In this document: in pieces, positions 1 to 6,232 of the stretch | Position numbering within the stretch: position 1 is the first letter of the stretch | How the letters are laid out: every line of letters starts with the position of its first letter | Assembly (NCBI GenBank): GCA_009618475.1 | Contig: WJOV01000054.1 | Location: 1 to 10,327 of the forward strand | Length of the DNA stretch: 10,327 nucleotides | Reading direction: 5' to 3' | Origin: Methanosarcinales archaeon | GTDB taxonomy: Archaea; Halobacteriota; Syntropharchaeia; Alkanophagales; Methanospirareceae | Position numbers and translations under genes: made by a program | The notes under the pieces: model-generated | The model's input: only the letters and a program-made list of their open reading frames with translations | The model's database searches: none | Told to the model about the DNA's origin: nothing

Positions 1-345
1 AAACCCAGAGTGATAGATATCGGGCATCCAAGCGAGGAAGGAGAGGAATGGGAGCGATATTATGAAGAGTTAGAGGCGTATAACGAGAAAAAAAGTGCAT
101 TTCGAGATGCGTTTATGATCTTCTCTCCAGAGAGCCATTATGGAATGGTCGCAGTATCGCTAACTGACCCGTATGTTACAGAGTTGCATAGCAGCGGTTG
201 GAGCTCATCCCACACTCTCGGCGAGACAACAAGCATCCGGGAATCACTCGAGAAGGTCTGGAAGAGCATCTTTGCGCTCATTATCTTACCGATTGTGTTC
301 TTTGCACTCGCATACATAAAATTCATGAGGATGGATATACGGTAA
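1..345 (+). CDS. ABC-2 type transporter permease, C-terminal part (5' end outside window)
   Basis: The reading frame is open from the first base and ends in TAA at 343-345, giving 114 visible residues. This is the end of a membrane permease of the ABC-2 (NosY-like) type, which would move an unknown substrate using a separate ATPase. The visible part is a charged extracytoplasmic loop rich in Glu and Tyr, then one hydrophobic helix (roughly visible residues 87-106), ending in FMRMDIR. The last 32 residues closely match the end of the complete paralogue at 833-1906 (LEKVWKSIFALIILPIVFFA versus LEKIWKNIFAFLIFPVVFFA), so the two are tandem duplicates. The GTG at position 10 is in frame but is unlikely to be the start, because the paralogue has about 240 residues before this point. 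Partial at the 5' end; substrate unknown. Confidence 0.85.
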   Translation, partial: KPRVIDIGHPSEEGEEWERYYEELEAYNEKKSAFRDAFMIFSPESHYGMVAVSLTDPYVTELHSSGWSSSHTLGETTSIRESLEKVWKSIFALIILPIVFFALAYIKFMRMDIR

Positions 346-380
346 TGTATTTTCAGTATTTATATAGTTTGGAAGGAGAG

Positions 381-473
381 CTACAAAATCTTTAAATTCT
401 CCACCCTCTCAAACTCTTTTGTGTTATCAGTGAGGAGTGTTAAATCGTAGCGAAGACAGGTTGAAGCAATTTC
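381..473 (-). pseudogene. Remnant of a VapC-like PIN-domain toxin (C-terminal ~30 codons only)
   Basis: Directly after the DUF104 antitoxin, a frame ending in TAG at 383-381 encodes EIASTCLRYDLTLLTDNTKE followed by FERVENLKIL. This is the typical end of a PIN-domain ribonuclease: a helix, a beta strand, T-x-N with the last acidic site, then F-x-x-x-x-x-L-x-I. The expected toxin start is also present as an ATGA overlap with the antitoxin stop (ATG 475-473). It reads only MKLLQPVFATI before a stop and lies in a different frame from the remnant. The simplest reading is an internal deletion that removed nearly all of the toxin, including its first catalytic acidic residues. No functional toxin can be made from this locus. 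Confidence 0.6.
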
Positions 474-702
474 ATAATTTAACCTCAGGAGCTCTGATTC
501 TTCGACTCTCGTAAATGTCTTTGATTAACCGTTCTGTATCAACCAAACTCTTCCAGCTCCCAGCAGCTTTCTCAAAAGCATCCTTTGTTTCTTTTGGAAT
601 CTCTTTTATTATCACGATAACTTCTTTCCCCTCTTCAAGTTCCACCTTTTCTAAGGGCTTAAAAGTACCCTCTAAGAACTTTGCCTTTATTGTCTTTTCC
701 AT
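472..702 (-). CDS. DUF104 family antitoxin (AF2212-like, VapB-type), orphan
   Basis: A protein of 76 residues if started at the ATG at 702, or 80 if started at an in-frame GTG at 714. The N-terminus (MEKTIKAKFLEGTFKPLEKV) and the EGKEVIVIIKE strand match the DUF104 fold, the small AbrB/MazE-like antitoxins that pair with PIN toxins in archaea. The tail has AAGSWKSLVDTERLIKDIYE and ends RAPEVKL, the usual toxin-binding end of this family, so the antitoxin looks complete. ATG 702 is preferred because it matches family starts. A TATA-like element at 738-746 would however place transcription initiation near 714-716, so a leaderless GTG start is possible. The partner toxin is deleted (remnant at 381-473). 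The cassette lies between two permease paralogues in the opposite orientation. Confidence 0.8.
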   Translation of the reverse strand: MEKTIKAKFLEGTFKPLEKVELEEGKEVIVIIKEIPKETKDAFEKAAGSWKSLVDTERLIKDIYESRRIRAPEVKL

Positions 703-737
703 CTTTTCTTTCACTTATTTTGACTTTGACTTTTACA

Positions 738-746
738 TATAAAAAG
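738..746 (-). promoter_or_regulatory. TATA-like element for the DUF104 antitoxin
   Basis: On the minus strand this reads CTTTTTATA. It is centred about 28 nt upstream of the GTG at 714 and about 40 nt upstream of the ATG at 702, which suits either a leaderless GTG transcript or a short leader. It is divergent from, and adjacent to, the element used for the permease. Assigned from spacing and composition only. Confidence 0.35.
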
Positions 747-756
747 TTGGTAAATC

Positions 757-764
757 TTTATAAT
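757..764 (+). promoter_or_regulatory. TATA-like element for the second ABC permease
   Basis: TTTATAAT within an A/T-rich stretch. Initiation ~27 nt downstream would give a leader of about 45 nt carrying the AGGTGA ribosome binding site at 817-822, 10 nt before the ATG at 833. Promoter inferred from sequence only. Confidence 0.35.
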
Positions 765-832
765 AAAAATTTTCTCTGAAAATCTGTGTAATCTTATGGT
801 CACAAAACAAGCTATAAGGTGAAGAAATAAAA

Positions 833-1906
833 ATGGAAGCAAAAGGATTGTTTAACGTCGCAAGGAAGGAGTTCATTGACCACCTGACGAGCAGGAAATT
901 CATTCTCATTCTTGCTTTGTTCCTCATAATTTCGGCGGTTGCGATGCATCAGGGCGTAGGTGATTACAACCAGAGGCTGGAGAATTACAAAGAGTATATA
1001 TCTCAAACTGAGGGGGAGGAAGAAGAAGAAGAAGGTCCTCATAGAGTGCTAAGAAAGCCTTCTATACTGCTTATATTCCAGAGGATGAGTTTCCTGATGG
1101 CGATATTCGGTGCGGTACTTGGAATTACGATGGGATTTGATTTGATAACGAGAGAGAAGGAAAGCCGCTCGTTAAAATCGCTGCTTTCACATCCGGTATA
1201 TCGAGATGAAATTATCAATGGTAAGGCGGTTGGCGGTATTTTAGCACTTACGTTTGCAATGGGCATCGCACTTATCATATTATTTGCAATGTTACTCATA
1301 CTCAGCATCGTGCCGAACCTCGATGAGTTCTGGCGGATTGTATTGTTCGGAGCTGTTACAATCTTGTTCCTTCCCACATACTTCTCGATTGCGCTTATGG
1401 CGTCCACGGTTTCAAAGGACAGTGGAAGGGCGCTCATGTATGCTCTCATCATCACCCTCGTAATCTCGCTCGGCGTGCCGTTGGTCGGTGGAATAATCTC
1501 GGAAAGTGTAGTTGGGGAGCCACCTGAACCGCCTGAGATTCGGTATCAGAATGTAATACCACAGGGTGCAAATGAAGATGAGTCGGGAGAAGTCCCTGGC
1601 AGGTGGGTACCAATAATTGATGAGGAACAAGAACGATGGGAGGAAGAAATAAGAGCGTATTGGAAGAAGCGAAGGGCAATAGAGGATGCGATTATTACCT
1701 TTTCACCGGTCAGTTATCTTGAAGTCTCATTAGTGGTGCTTTATAGCGGTACTGACGTGATAGCTGGGTCGGGATATAGTAGTGCATTATCAGTAAGCGA
1801 AGACGTACTCGAAAAAATCTGGAAGAACATCTTTGCATTCTTAATCTTCCCAGTCGTATTCTTTGCGATTGCATACGTGAAATTCATGAGGATGGATATC
1901 CGGTGA
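833..1906 (+). CDS. ABC-2 type transporter permease (NosY-like)
   Basis: A 357-residue integral membrane protein that probably forms the channel of an ABC exporter or related ABC-2 complex. Six hydrophobic helices can be seen at about 22-41, 85-105, 133-160, 168-192, 200-222 and 330-350. Between helices 2 and 3 lies the motif typical of this family, ITREKESRSLKSLLSHPVYR (residues 105-124), followed by the G-K of the coupling region (130-131). Two large outside loops are present: residues 42-84, with a run of six Glu (62-67), and residues 223-329, which are highly charged. The start is supported by AGGTGA at 817-822. The gene is a paralogue of the one ending at 345. No ATP-binding subunit lies downstream, so one is expected upstream of the window. 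Substrate cannot be told from the sequence. Confidence 0.85.
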   Translation: MEAKGLFNVARKEFIDHLTSRKFILILALFLIISAVAMHQGVGDYNQRLENYKEYISQTEGEEEEEEGPHRVLRKPSILLIFQRMSFLMAIFGAVLGITMGFDLITREKESRSLKSLLSHPVYRDEIINGKAVGGILALTFAMGIALIILFAMLLILSIVPNLDEFWRIVLFGAVTILFLPTYFSIALMASTVSKDSGRALMYALIITLVISLGVPLVGGIISESVVGEPPEPPEIRYQNVIPQGANEDESGEVPGRWVPIIDEEQERWEEEIRAYWKKRRAIEDAIITFSPVSYLEVSLVVLYSGTDVIAGSGYSSALSVSEDVLEKIWKNIFAFLIFPVVFFAIAYVKFMRMDIR

Positions 1907-1928
1907 TGGTAAAATTGAGATGGGTATG

Positions 1929-1941
1929 AGGTGAAGAAATA
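1929..1941 (+). repeat. Second copy of 13-nt RBS-containing sequence AGGTGAAGAAATA
   Basis: Identical to 817-829, where it serves as the ribosome binding region of the ABC permease. Here it lies 23 nt after the permease stop and is followed by no start codon or gene. It may be a leftover of a further duplicated permease unit, or a chance match; 13 nt is too short to decide. Confidence 0.3.
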
Positions 1942-2074
1942 GAGTCCTCCGTCCCTACCGCCGCTGAAAGAGGCATGGCTGCAAGCAAAAGAATATATTA
2001 AAGTTTTATGTTTCATCATAACAGCCCCTATTGGCACTCATTCTATATAAAGCTATAACATATTTTACAAAATA

Positions 2075-2088
2075 GAAAGTTTTAAATA
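2075..2088 (+). promoter_or_regulatory. Archaeal BRE/TATA promoter of the DUF2178 operon
   Basis: GAAAGTTTTAAATA combines a purine-rich BRE with a TATA box (TTTTAAATA). Initiation would fall near 2110, leaving a ~38-nt leader with the GGAGG ribosome binding site at 2131-2135 before the ATG at 2148. It is the only strong promoter seen upstream of the gene run ending at 4090. Confidence 0.6.
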
Positions 2089-2147
2089 CTCTAAGTCTAA
2101 TTAGCTTTACATAAAGTAAAATAACTTTGCGGAGGCAGATAGATAAA

Positions 2148-2537
2148 ATGAAAACTAAGTCCCGGTTCCCTTGTATGAATTATATCCTTCCTACATTTTC
2201 AGCGTTTGTTGGGGCATATTTTGCGTGGTACTTTATAGGGGCAGACAAGTCGCCATCAGACTTTTTGATCTTCTTTTTGATCTTCTCATTTAGTTTCGGT
2301 CTTACCTCACTTCTTCTGGCAAAGAGGAAAAAGGAAATCATAACTGATGAAAGGATAGATAAAATACTTGACAAAAGTGCCAGAAACAGCTTTATAGTTG
2401 TTTGCGTGGGATTAGTTGCCTTAGGCATATTCGCACCAAAACCATTCAACCTGGTATCGGTTTCCGTTTTGGCTATCGGCATATCAGCGTGTATAATCTC
2501 ATCAATCGTTTATGAGAGAAGGGGTGATGCAGAATGA
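2148..2537 (+). CDS. DUF2178-like membrane protein, paralogue A
   Basis: A 129-residue protein with four predicted membrane helices at about 10-30, 38-57, 80-97 and 103-121. Between helices 2 and 3 is a cytoplasmic-type loop KRKKEIITDERIDKILDKSA, whose D-E-R (67-69) plus following R/K-rich helix is the signature shared with the next three membrane proteins. It ends in VYERRGDAE, comparable to the YYNRR/K-G end of the others. ATG 2148 is chosen because GGAGG lies at 2131-2135; a longer frame starting at a TTG (2127) would start upstream of that site. The stop overlaps the next start in ATGA. It is the most diverged of the four copies. The DUF2178 family is found mainly in archaea and its function is not known. 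Confidence 0.7.
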   Translation: MKTKSRFPCMNYILPTFSAFVGAYFAWYFIGADKSPSDFLIFFLIFSFSFGLTSLLLAKRKKEIITDERIDKILDKSARNSFIVVCVGLVALGIFAPKPFNLVSVSVLAIGISACIISSIVYERRGDAE

Positions 2538-2953
2538 AAATAAGAAAAGATAAAGATATTTTGCGATGTTCAGGAATAAGTCTGGGGATGGTATTGCTGG
2601 GTATAATAATCCTGTGGATAGTTCCTGATGTTGTTGGAAGAACATGGACATTTCCTTATGTTATTGGAGGAATGTTCATTTTTGGTGGAATAACGCTAAT
2701 AATAATGAGTTTATATACTGCTACAAAGACCAGAGAAGATTTGATACAGGATGAAAGGTCAGTGAGAATTAATGAAAAGGCAGGTTATCATGCGTTTTGG
2801 ATTCTCATTGGGACCATAGCTCTTGTCCAATTAATGGCTATGCTCTGGAGATTAAACCTTAACTATAAGAGTGTTTCACCTGACATTTTCATTGTTGGGA
2901 TGTTCTCATTTGTTGTACTTCGATGGTATTATAATCGAAGGTATGGAGGATGA
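2534..2953 (+). CDS. DUF2178 family membrane protein, paralogue B
   Basis: A 139-residue protein overlapping the previous stop by ATGA, with AGGGGTGA just upstream, so it is translationally coupled. Four hydrophobic segments lie near residues 12-31, 41-61, 87-105 and 117-130. The central loop has LIQDERSVRINEKAGYHAFW, with D-E-R at 73-75 and the following A-G-Y-x-A-F-W that is conserved in paralogues C and D. The tail is WYYNRRYGG. The role is unknown. The loop between helices 2 and 3 is the only strongly conserved charged part and is a likely contact site for a partner, which is an inference. Confidence 0.8.
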   Translation: MKIRKDKDILRCSGISLGMVLLGIIILWIVPDVVGRTWTFPYVIGGMFIFGGITLIIMSLYTATKTREDLIQDERSVRINEKAGYHAFWILIGTIALVQLMAMLWRLNLNYKSVSPDIFIVGMFSFVVLRWYYNRRYGG

Positions 2954-2998
2954 TATTGTGTGAAAACCAGAATAAAAAATTTTTATGAGGTGATTGTC

Positions 2999-3094
2999 AT
3001 GAAAAAGAAGAATATTACAACGATGGTGTTGGTGAGCATTGCAATATTCATATATATGGTCTTCTTTATGAATGGAGGATGTGAGGTGATTTAA
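2999..3094 (+). CDS. Small single-helix membrane microprotein (31 aa)
   Basis: A short frame in the only sizeable gap of the operon: a start with three Lys (MKKKNITTM), one hydrophobic helix (about residues 9-24), and the tail NGGCEVI. It has AGGTGATT five nt before its ATG, the same site and spacing as the next gene. Its last codons contain that next gene's AGGTGA, and its TAA abuts the next ATG directly. This favours real translation and coupling. It could be a small subunit of the neighbouring membrane proteins or a leader peptide controlling the next gene. No family is recognised. Confidence 0.5.
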   Translation: MKKKNITTMVLVSIAIFIYMVFFMNGGCEVI

Positions 3095-3478
3095 ATGCAA
3101 TTAAAAAGGATTAAAAACCATCTGATTGTGGGTTCTATAATCATGATATTTGGCGTGATTTTGTTTGAGGTATTTGACCTTCTGGCTCTTGGAATTGGTT
3201 TAGTCTTTTCTGGTTTAATGTTAATTATAGCCGGTTTGTACGGAGCAACGAAACCTGAAACAGAAATTCGTTTAGACGAAAGAATGCGAAGAATTGATGA
3301 GAGAGCAGGATATTTTGCTTTCTGGCTTACATTTTCAACAATTGGAATTTTACTTTGGGTGAGTATCTATCTTCCTGATAGGTTTAGAACTACCGATATT
3401 TTGTTTTTGCTCATGCTCATCGGCATTTACTCATACTTTATAATCCACTTTTACTACAACAGAAAAGGGCTCAAATGA
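3095..3478 (+). CDS. DUF2178 family membrane protein, paralogue C
   Basis: A 127-residue protein with helices near 10-27, 30-50, 73-92 and 101-119. The loop KPETEIRLDERMRRIDERAG carries D-E-R at 61-63, followed by A-G-Y-F-A-F-W (71-77). It ends HFYYNRKGLK. The ATG follows the microprotein stop immediately and has AGGTGA at 3084-3089. It aligns without gaps with the next protein over the full length (about 61 of 127 identities counted by eye), so this pair arose by local duplication. Function unknown. Confidence 0.82.
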   Translation: MQLKRIKNHLIVGSIIMIFGVILFEVFDLLALGIGLVFSGLMLIIAGLYGATKPETEIRLDERMRRIDERAGYFAFWLTFSTIGILLWVSIYLPDRFRTTDILFLLMLIGIYSYFIIHFYYNRKGLK

Positions 3479-3498
3479 AGAACAAAGGAAGAAAGAAA

Positions 3499-3882
3499 AT
3501 GGAATTGAAAAGAAGCAAATGGCAACTGATTGTGGGCTCTATAATCCTAATATTTGGCTTAGTTTTACTTGCGATATGTGACCTGGCGTTTCTGGGAATG
3601 GGCATTGTTTTGTCTGGCTTGATGTTAATTTTTATTGGCATACATTGGGCAAGGAAACCCAAAACAGAGCTTCCCAGTGACGAAAGATATATAAGAATTA
3701 ACGAAAAAGCGGGATATAATGCGTTTTGGACTACCATGGGAATTTTAACGGTTTTAGTGTACGTGGATTTCTATTTCCCATTAGGTCTGAAATTCAGAGA
3801 ATTTTTTATGATAGTCGTTGGTGTTGGAATGTTCTCATTCCATGTACATCGCTTTTACTACAACAGAAAAGGCTTCAAATGA
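3499..3882 (+). CDS. DUF2178 family membrane protein, paralogue D
   Basis: The start at 3499 gives exactly 127 residues, the same as paralogue C, with MELKRSKWQLIVGSIILIFG matching MQLKRIKNHLIVGSIIMIFG; an AGGAAG site lies at 3487-3492. An upstream in-frame ATG at 3475, overlapping the previous stop, would add eight residues and is less likely. Conserved loop KTELPSDERYIRINEKAGYN has D-E-R at 61-63, and the end is RFYYNRKGFK. It is followed after a single base by the HTH regulator, so the two are probably coupled. Function unknown, as for the other three. Confidence 0.82.
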   Translation: MELKRSKWQLIVGSIILIFGLVLLAICDLAFLGMGIVLSGLMLIFIGIHWARKPKTELPSDERYIRINEKAGYNAFWTTMGILTVLVYVDFYFPLGLKFREFFMIVVGVGMFSFHVHRFYYNRKGFK

Positions 3883-3883
3883 A

Positions 3884-4090
3884 ATGAAGAACAAACTAAA
3901 AGTTTTCCGTGCGATACACGATTTAACGCAGGAAGATCTGGCTGAGAAAGTAGGGGTGACGAGGCAGACCATAAACGCAATAGAGAAAAGCAAATACAAC
4001 CCTTCGTTAGAGCTGGCATTCAAACTCGCGAGATTATTTGACGTGAAAATCGAGGATATTTTTATTTATGATGGAGCAGCGCAAAAATAA
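3884..4090 (+). CDS. XRE-family HTH transcriptional regulator (YozG-like, 68 aa)
   Basis: A 68-residue protein that is essentially one Cro/C1-type helix-turn-helix domain: LKVFRAIHDLTQEDLAEKVG, then VTRQTINAIEKSKYNPSLEL and AFKLARLFDVKIEDIF. The recognition helix is about residues 25-36. The start at 3884 lies one base after the previous stop; a longer frame from 3818 would overlap the end of paralogue D. Small regulators of this type are often encoded beside DUF2178 or similar small membrane proteins in archaea and bacteria. The likely role is DNA-binding output or autoregulator of this operon, possibly held or released by the membrane proteins, which is inference. It converges with the RaSEA gene, with 19 nt between stops. 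Confidence 0.88.
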   Translation: MKNKLKVFRAIHDLTQEDLAEKVGVTRQTINAIEKSKYNPSLELAFKLARLFDVKIEDIFIYDGAAQK

Positions 4091-4109
4091 GATGCAATAA
4101 GTCAGGAAT

Positions 4110-5081
4110 TTAACCCAGGTTTGAGCAAAACAAAAAATCGTCAAATTTTAGCAGTGCCTGCCATACTTCCTTGCATTCGCAATCTACCGCTTCGAGTCGT
4201 TCTAACACGCCCAGGTCCTGCGTTACGTTGAATTCCTTTATCGCTTCTTTTACAACGAAATCGCACGAACCACAATTATGCGGTCCTCTTTTATGCCCCG
4301 CACCCACGGGGTCTGACATCACCACGACATCCCGTTTGTTCTTTATCTCTTTTATCGCATCAACGGCACTCCAGAGCCACGGAGGTCTATAATACCTTCT
4401 CTTCCATAAATATTCTAAACGAGTGTATTTTTGCACGTTACAGAGGTTCAACGAGATTGTAGAAGAATAGTCAGAGACGAGGTCAGCGGATTTTATAACG
4501 TCTTCTATTGCCTTTTTCTCGGAAACAAAAGGAGGTTTAAGCAAAAGATACGTTTTTACAGTCGCTCCGCATTCGTTCACGATTCTCGCCGCCGTTCTAT
4601 AATCGTCGAACGAGAAACCCTTGTTTATGTAATTCGACCTGATGAAATCATCTGCGGTTTCTAACCCGATAGCGAGCTCAAGATGCTCGACAGCTTTCAA
4701 ATCGGCGATTTTTTCCGCGCTTACAAATTCCGGTCTCGTCTCCACTACCAGCTTCTTTATCTCTTTCCGCGTCTCCACCATCCTCGCTATCTCTCTTCTC
4801 GTACCGCTCGATATTTCTCGTTCGTCAAGGAAGCTGCCGGAAGTGAAAATCTTGAGTATGAATTCTTCATCAGGGCTGGTTCTTAACGAATGTTCCAGTT
4901 GAGCCAGAATGTCCGCTTGTGAGATGTCTGCGGATTCTTGCCAGTAGCCGCACATTGTGCATTTTCGCCACTGGCAGCCTACGGTTCTCAAAATGACGGT
5001 CAGGCATTTTATTGCTTCATTTTCAAAAAAATCGTAATCGAGCCATGAAGCTACTGGCTTTTTGCTTTTTGATGAGGTCAT
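4110..5081 (-). CDS. Archaeosine biosynthesis radical SAM protein RaSEA
   Basis: A 323-residue radical SAM protein of the TIGR01210/RaSEA group. With ArcS, this enzyme converts the preQ0-lysine adduct at position 15 of archaeal tRNA to archaeosine. The cluster motif is at residues 36-44 (CQWRKCTMCGYW); the first two Cys are four residues apart, not the usual three. Family landmarks follow: FTSGSFLDEREI (79-90), VVETRPEFVSAEKI (112-125) and LELAIGLETADDFIRSNYIN (134-153). A Cys-rich C-terminal part (C270, C273, C301, C303) may bind zinc. It starts 26 nt after the restriction nuclease stop on the same strand and could be read through, although an A/T-rich element at 5097-5108 might serve as its own promoter; no clear ribosome binding site is seen. 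ArcS is not in the window. Confidence 0.85.
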   Translation of the reverse strand: MTSSKSKKPVASWLDYDFFENEAIKCLTVILRTVGCQWRKCTMCGYWQESADISQADILAQLEHSLRTSPDEEFILKIFTSGSFLDEREISSGTRREIARMVETRKEIKKLVVETRPEFVSAEKIADLKAVEHLELAIGLETADDFIRSNYINKGFSFDDYRTAARIVNECGATVKTYLLLKPPFVSEKKAIEDVIKSADLVSDYSSTISLNLCNVQKYTRLEYLWKRRYYRPPWLWSAVDAIKEIKNKRDVVVMSDPVGAGHKRGPHNCGSCDFVVKEAIKEFNVTQDLGVLERLEAVDCECKEVWQALLKFDDFLFCSNLG

Positions 5082-5107
5082 GTTTTGTGAAGTTCCGTAT
5101 TAAGAAA

Positions 5108-6229
5108 TTAAGGAGGATTCCTTATCGCTTCGATAACATCCAACCAAACTTTCAGGTGTTCTCCCTTTACTTCTTTATCTTCTTTCAAATTATTCGTGTA
5201 TGTCTCCATAAATTGACTGGGCGTTTTTACAAGTCTTAGATAATACTTTGTTGATGGTATTATTCCATTTATTATCACCTCACAGCCGTGTTCATTTTTT
5301 ATTTTTTGCTTCAAACTCTCAACTTGTATCTCTTCTCCTTCCCGAATATAAGGCTCTGCGGTTGTTAGCAAATAATAACGTCTAATAGAAGTTTTTCTGA
5401 ACTTGTTATATGAATCTTGCATTATACCCTCGCTGATTGGTATATCGTGCTTTATCTCCACAACCTCGAAGTATTCACCTGCTTCGTCAACCACCTCTAT
5501 GTCTCCGATTGCTTTCGCATGTATGTCGGGAGATTCATAACTTCTCAAGCTTTTTAGTGTTTTATTTTGGTATCGAGTGATGTCCTCCATCATTAATTGA
5601 TATAAAGAATATATCGCTATAACAGGCAGCTTAGACGCTCCAGCAGAGCTATATTTGTGGAAGAAATGCGATTTTAAACACTCTATGATAGAATCAATTG
5701 GTATCTCCTTTGGGAAAATTACACCCTCTAATATGGTTCTAATTTCTGTAAATTTTTGTAGTAGATGTGTAAATAAAGCCTGTAAATATTTCTCTGCGTC
5801 AGCATTATTTTCTTCAATATCGTTCAGAATATGTAGAAAGCAGTATTTTACCCTTTCATCTCTGACCTTACCGGGAAAATCCAGCGTAAACGGGTGAGGC
5901 TGTTCAATAGACCTGCTTAACCAGCCACTTTCTTTCATCGCTATTCTTGGGAATCTCTTTTTGAGAAAGGGCGTTATATACTTCGTGTCAAATACTCTTG
6001 CTGAGTATCCTCCCACAAATTCTTTTCTGTGAAGTCTAATATCCTGACCTTGGTCTGTCATCTTCTTTATGAAACAGGTTATAAGTGCCGTAGTTACTGC
6101 TTTCTGTGATTCGCATGTCTCGGCTATCGTTATCCATTCTCTCCGTTTTTCATCCAATGTATTGGGGTCAAAAGGGTTTTCTTTGACTTTTTCATACGCA
6201 GTTTCGAGAACTTTTGTAGCTTCTTCCAT
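5108..6229 (-). CDS. Type II restriction endonuclease, PD-(D/E)XK fold (possibly SacI-like)
   Basis: A 373-residue protein placed directly after the DNA methyltransferase (3-nt gap). The N-terminal half has AVTTALITCFIKKMTDQGQD (44-63), then FVGGYSARVFDTKYITPFLK (71-90) and KESGWLSRSIEQPHPFTLDF (99-118), a layout that reminds me of SacI-type enzymes (GYxAR-like motif after a T-x-L-L/K helix). That family call is weak. The nuclease core is clear: IGDIEV (241-246) provides the Asp (D243), and FEVVEIKHD (254-262) provides E258 and K260, followed by a helix and the strand RRYYLLTT. Length suits a type II enzyme. No ribosome binding site is visible, so translation is probably coupled to the methyltransferase. 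The recognition sequence cannot be predicted. Confidence 0.75.
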   Translation of the reverse strand: MEEATKVLETAYEKVKENPFDPNTLDEKRREWITIAETCESQKAVTTALITCFIKKMTDQGQDIRLHRKEFVGGYSARVFDTKYITPFLKKRFPRIAMKESGWLSRSIEQPHPFTLDFPGKVRDERVKYCFLHILNDIEENNADAEKYLQALFTHLLQKFTEIRTILEGVIFPKEIPIDSIIECLKSHFFHKYSSAGASKLPVIAIYSLYQLMMEDITRYQNKTLKSLRSYESPDIHAKAIGDIEVVDEAGEYFEVVEIKHDIPISEGIMQDSYNKFRKTSIRRYYLLTTAEPYIREGEEIQVESLKQKIKNEHGCEVIINGIIPSTKYYLRLVKTPSQFMETYTNNLKEDKEVKGEHLKVWLDVIEAIRNPP

Positions 6230-6232
6230 TTT

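Larger units (their letters stand above)
1907..2147. other. Intergenic region between permease and DUF2178 operon
   Basis: About 240 bp with no convincing gene. It contains a second copy of the 13-nt ribosome-binding-site sequence found before the permease (1929-1941) and, near its right end, a good archaeal promoter (2075-2088). A hydrophobic stretch can be read in one frame at 1946-2050, but it lacks a start codon and recognisable similarity. Confidence 0.5.

Noticed and set aside
1039..1455. A 138-codon minus-strand frame inside the permease gene
   Set aside because: It is a shadow of the permease coding sequence with no start signal and no family likeness.
1946..2050. A hydrophobic frame reading ...PLKEAWLQAKEYIKVLCFII... 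on the plus strand
   Set aside because: It has no start codon, no ribosome binding site and no recognisable family, and it overlaps the promoter region.
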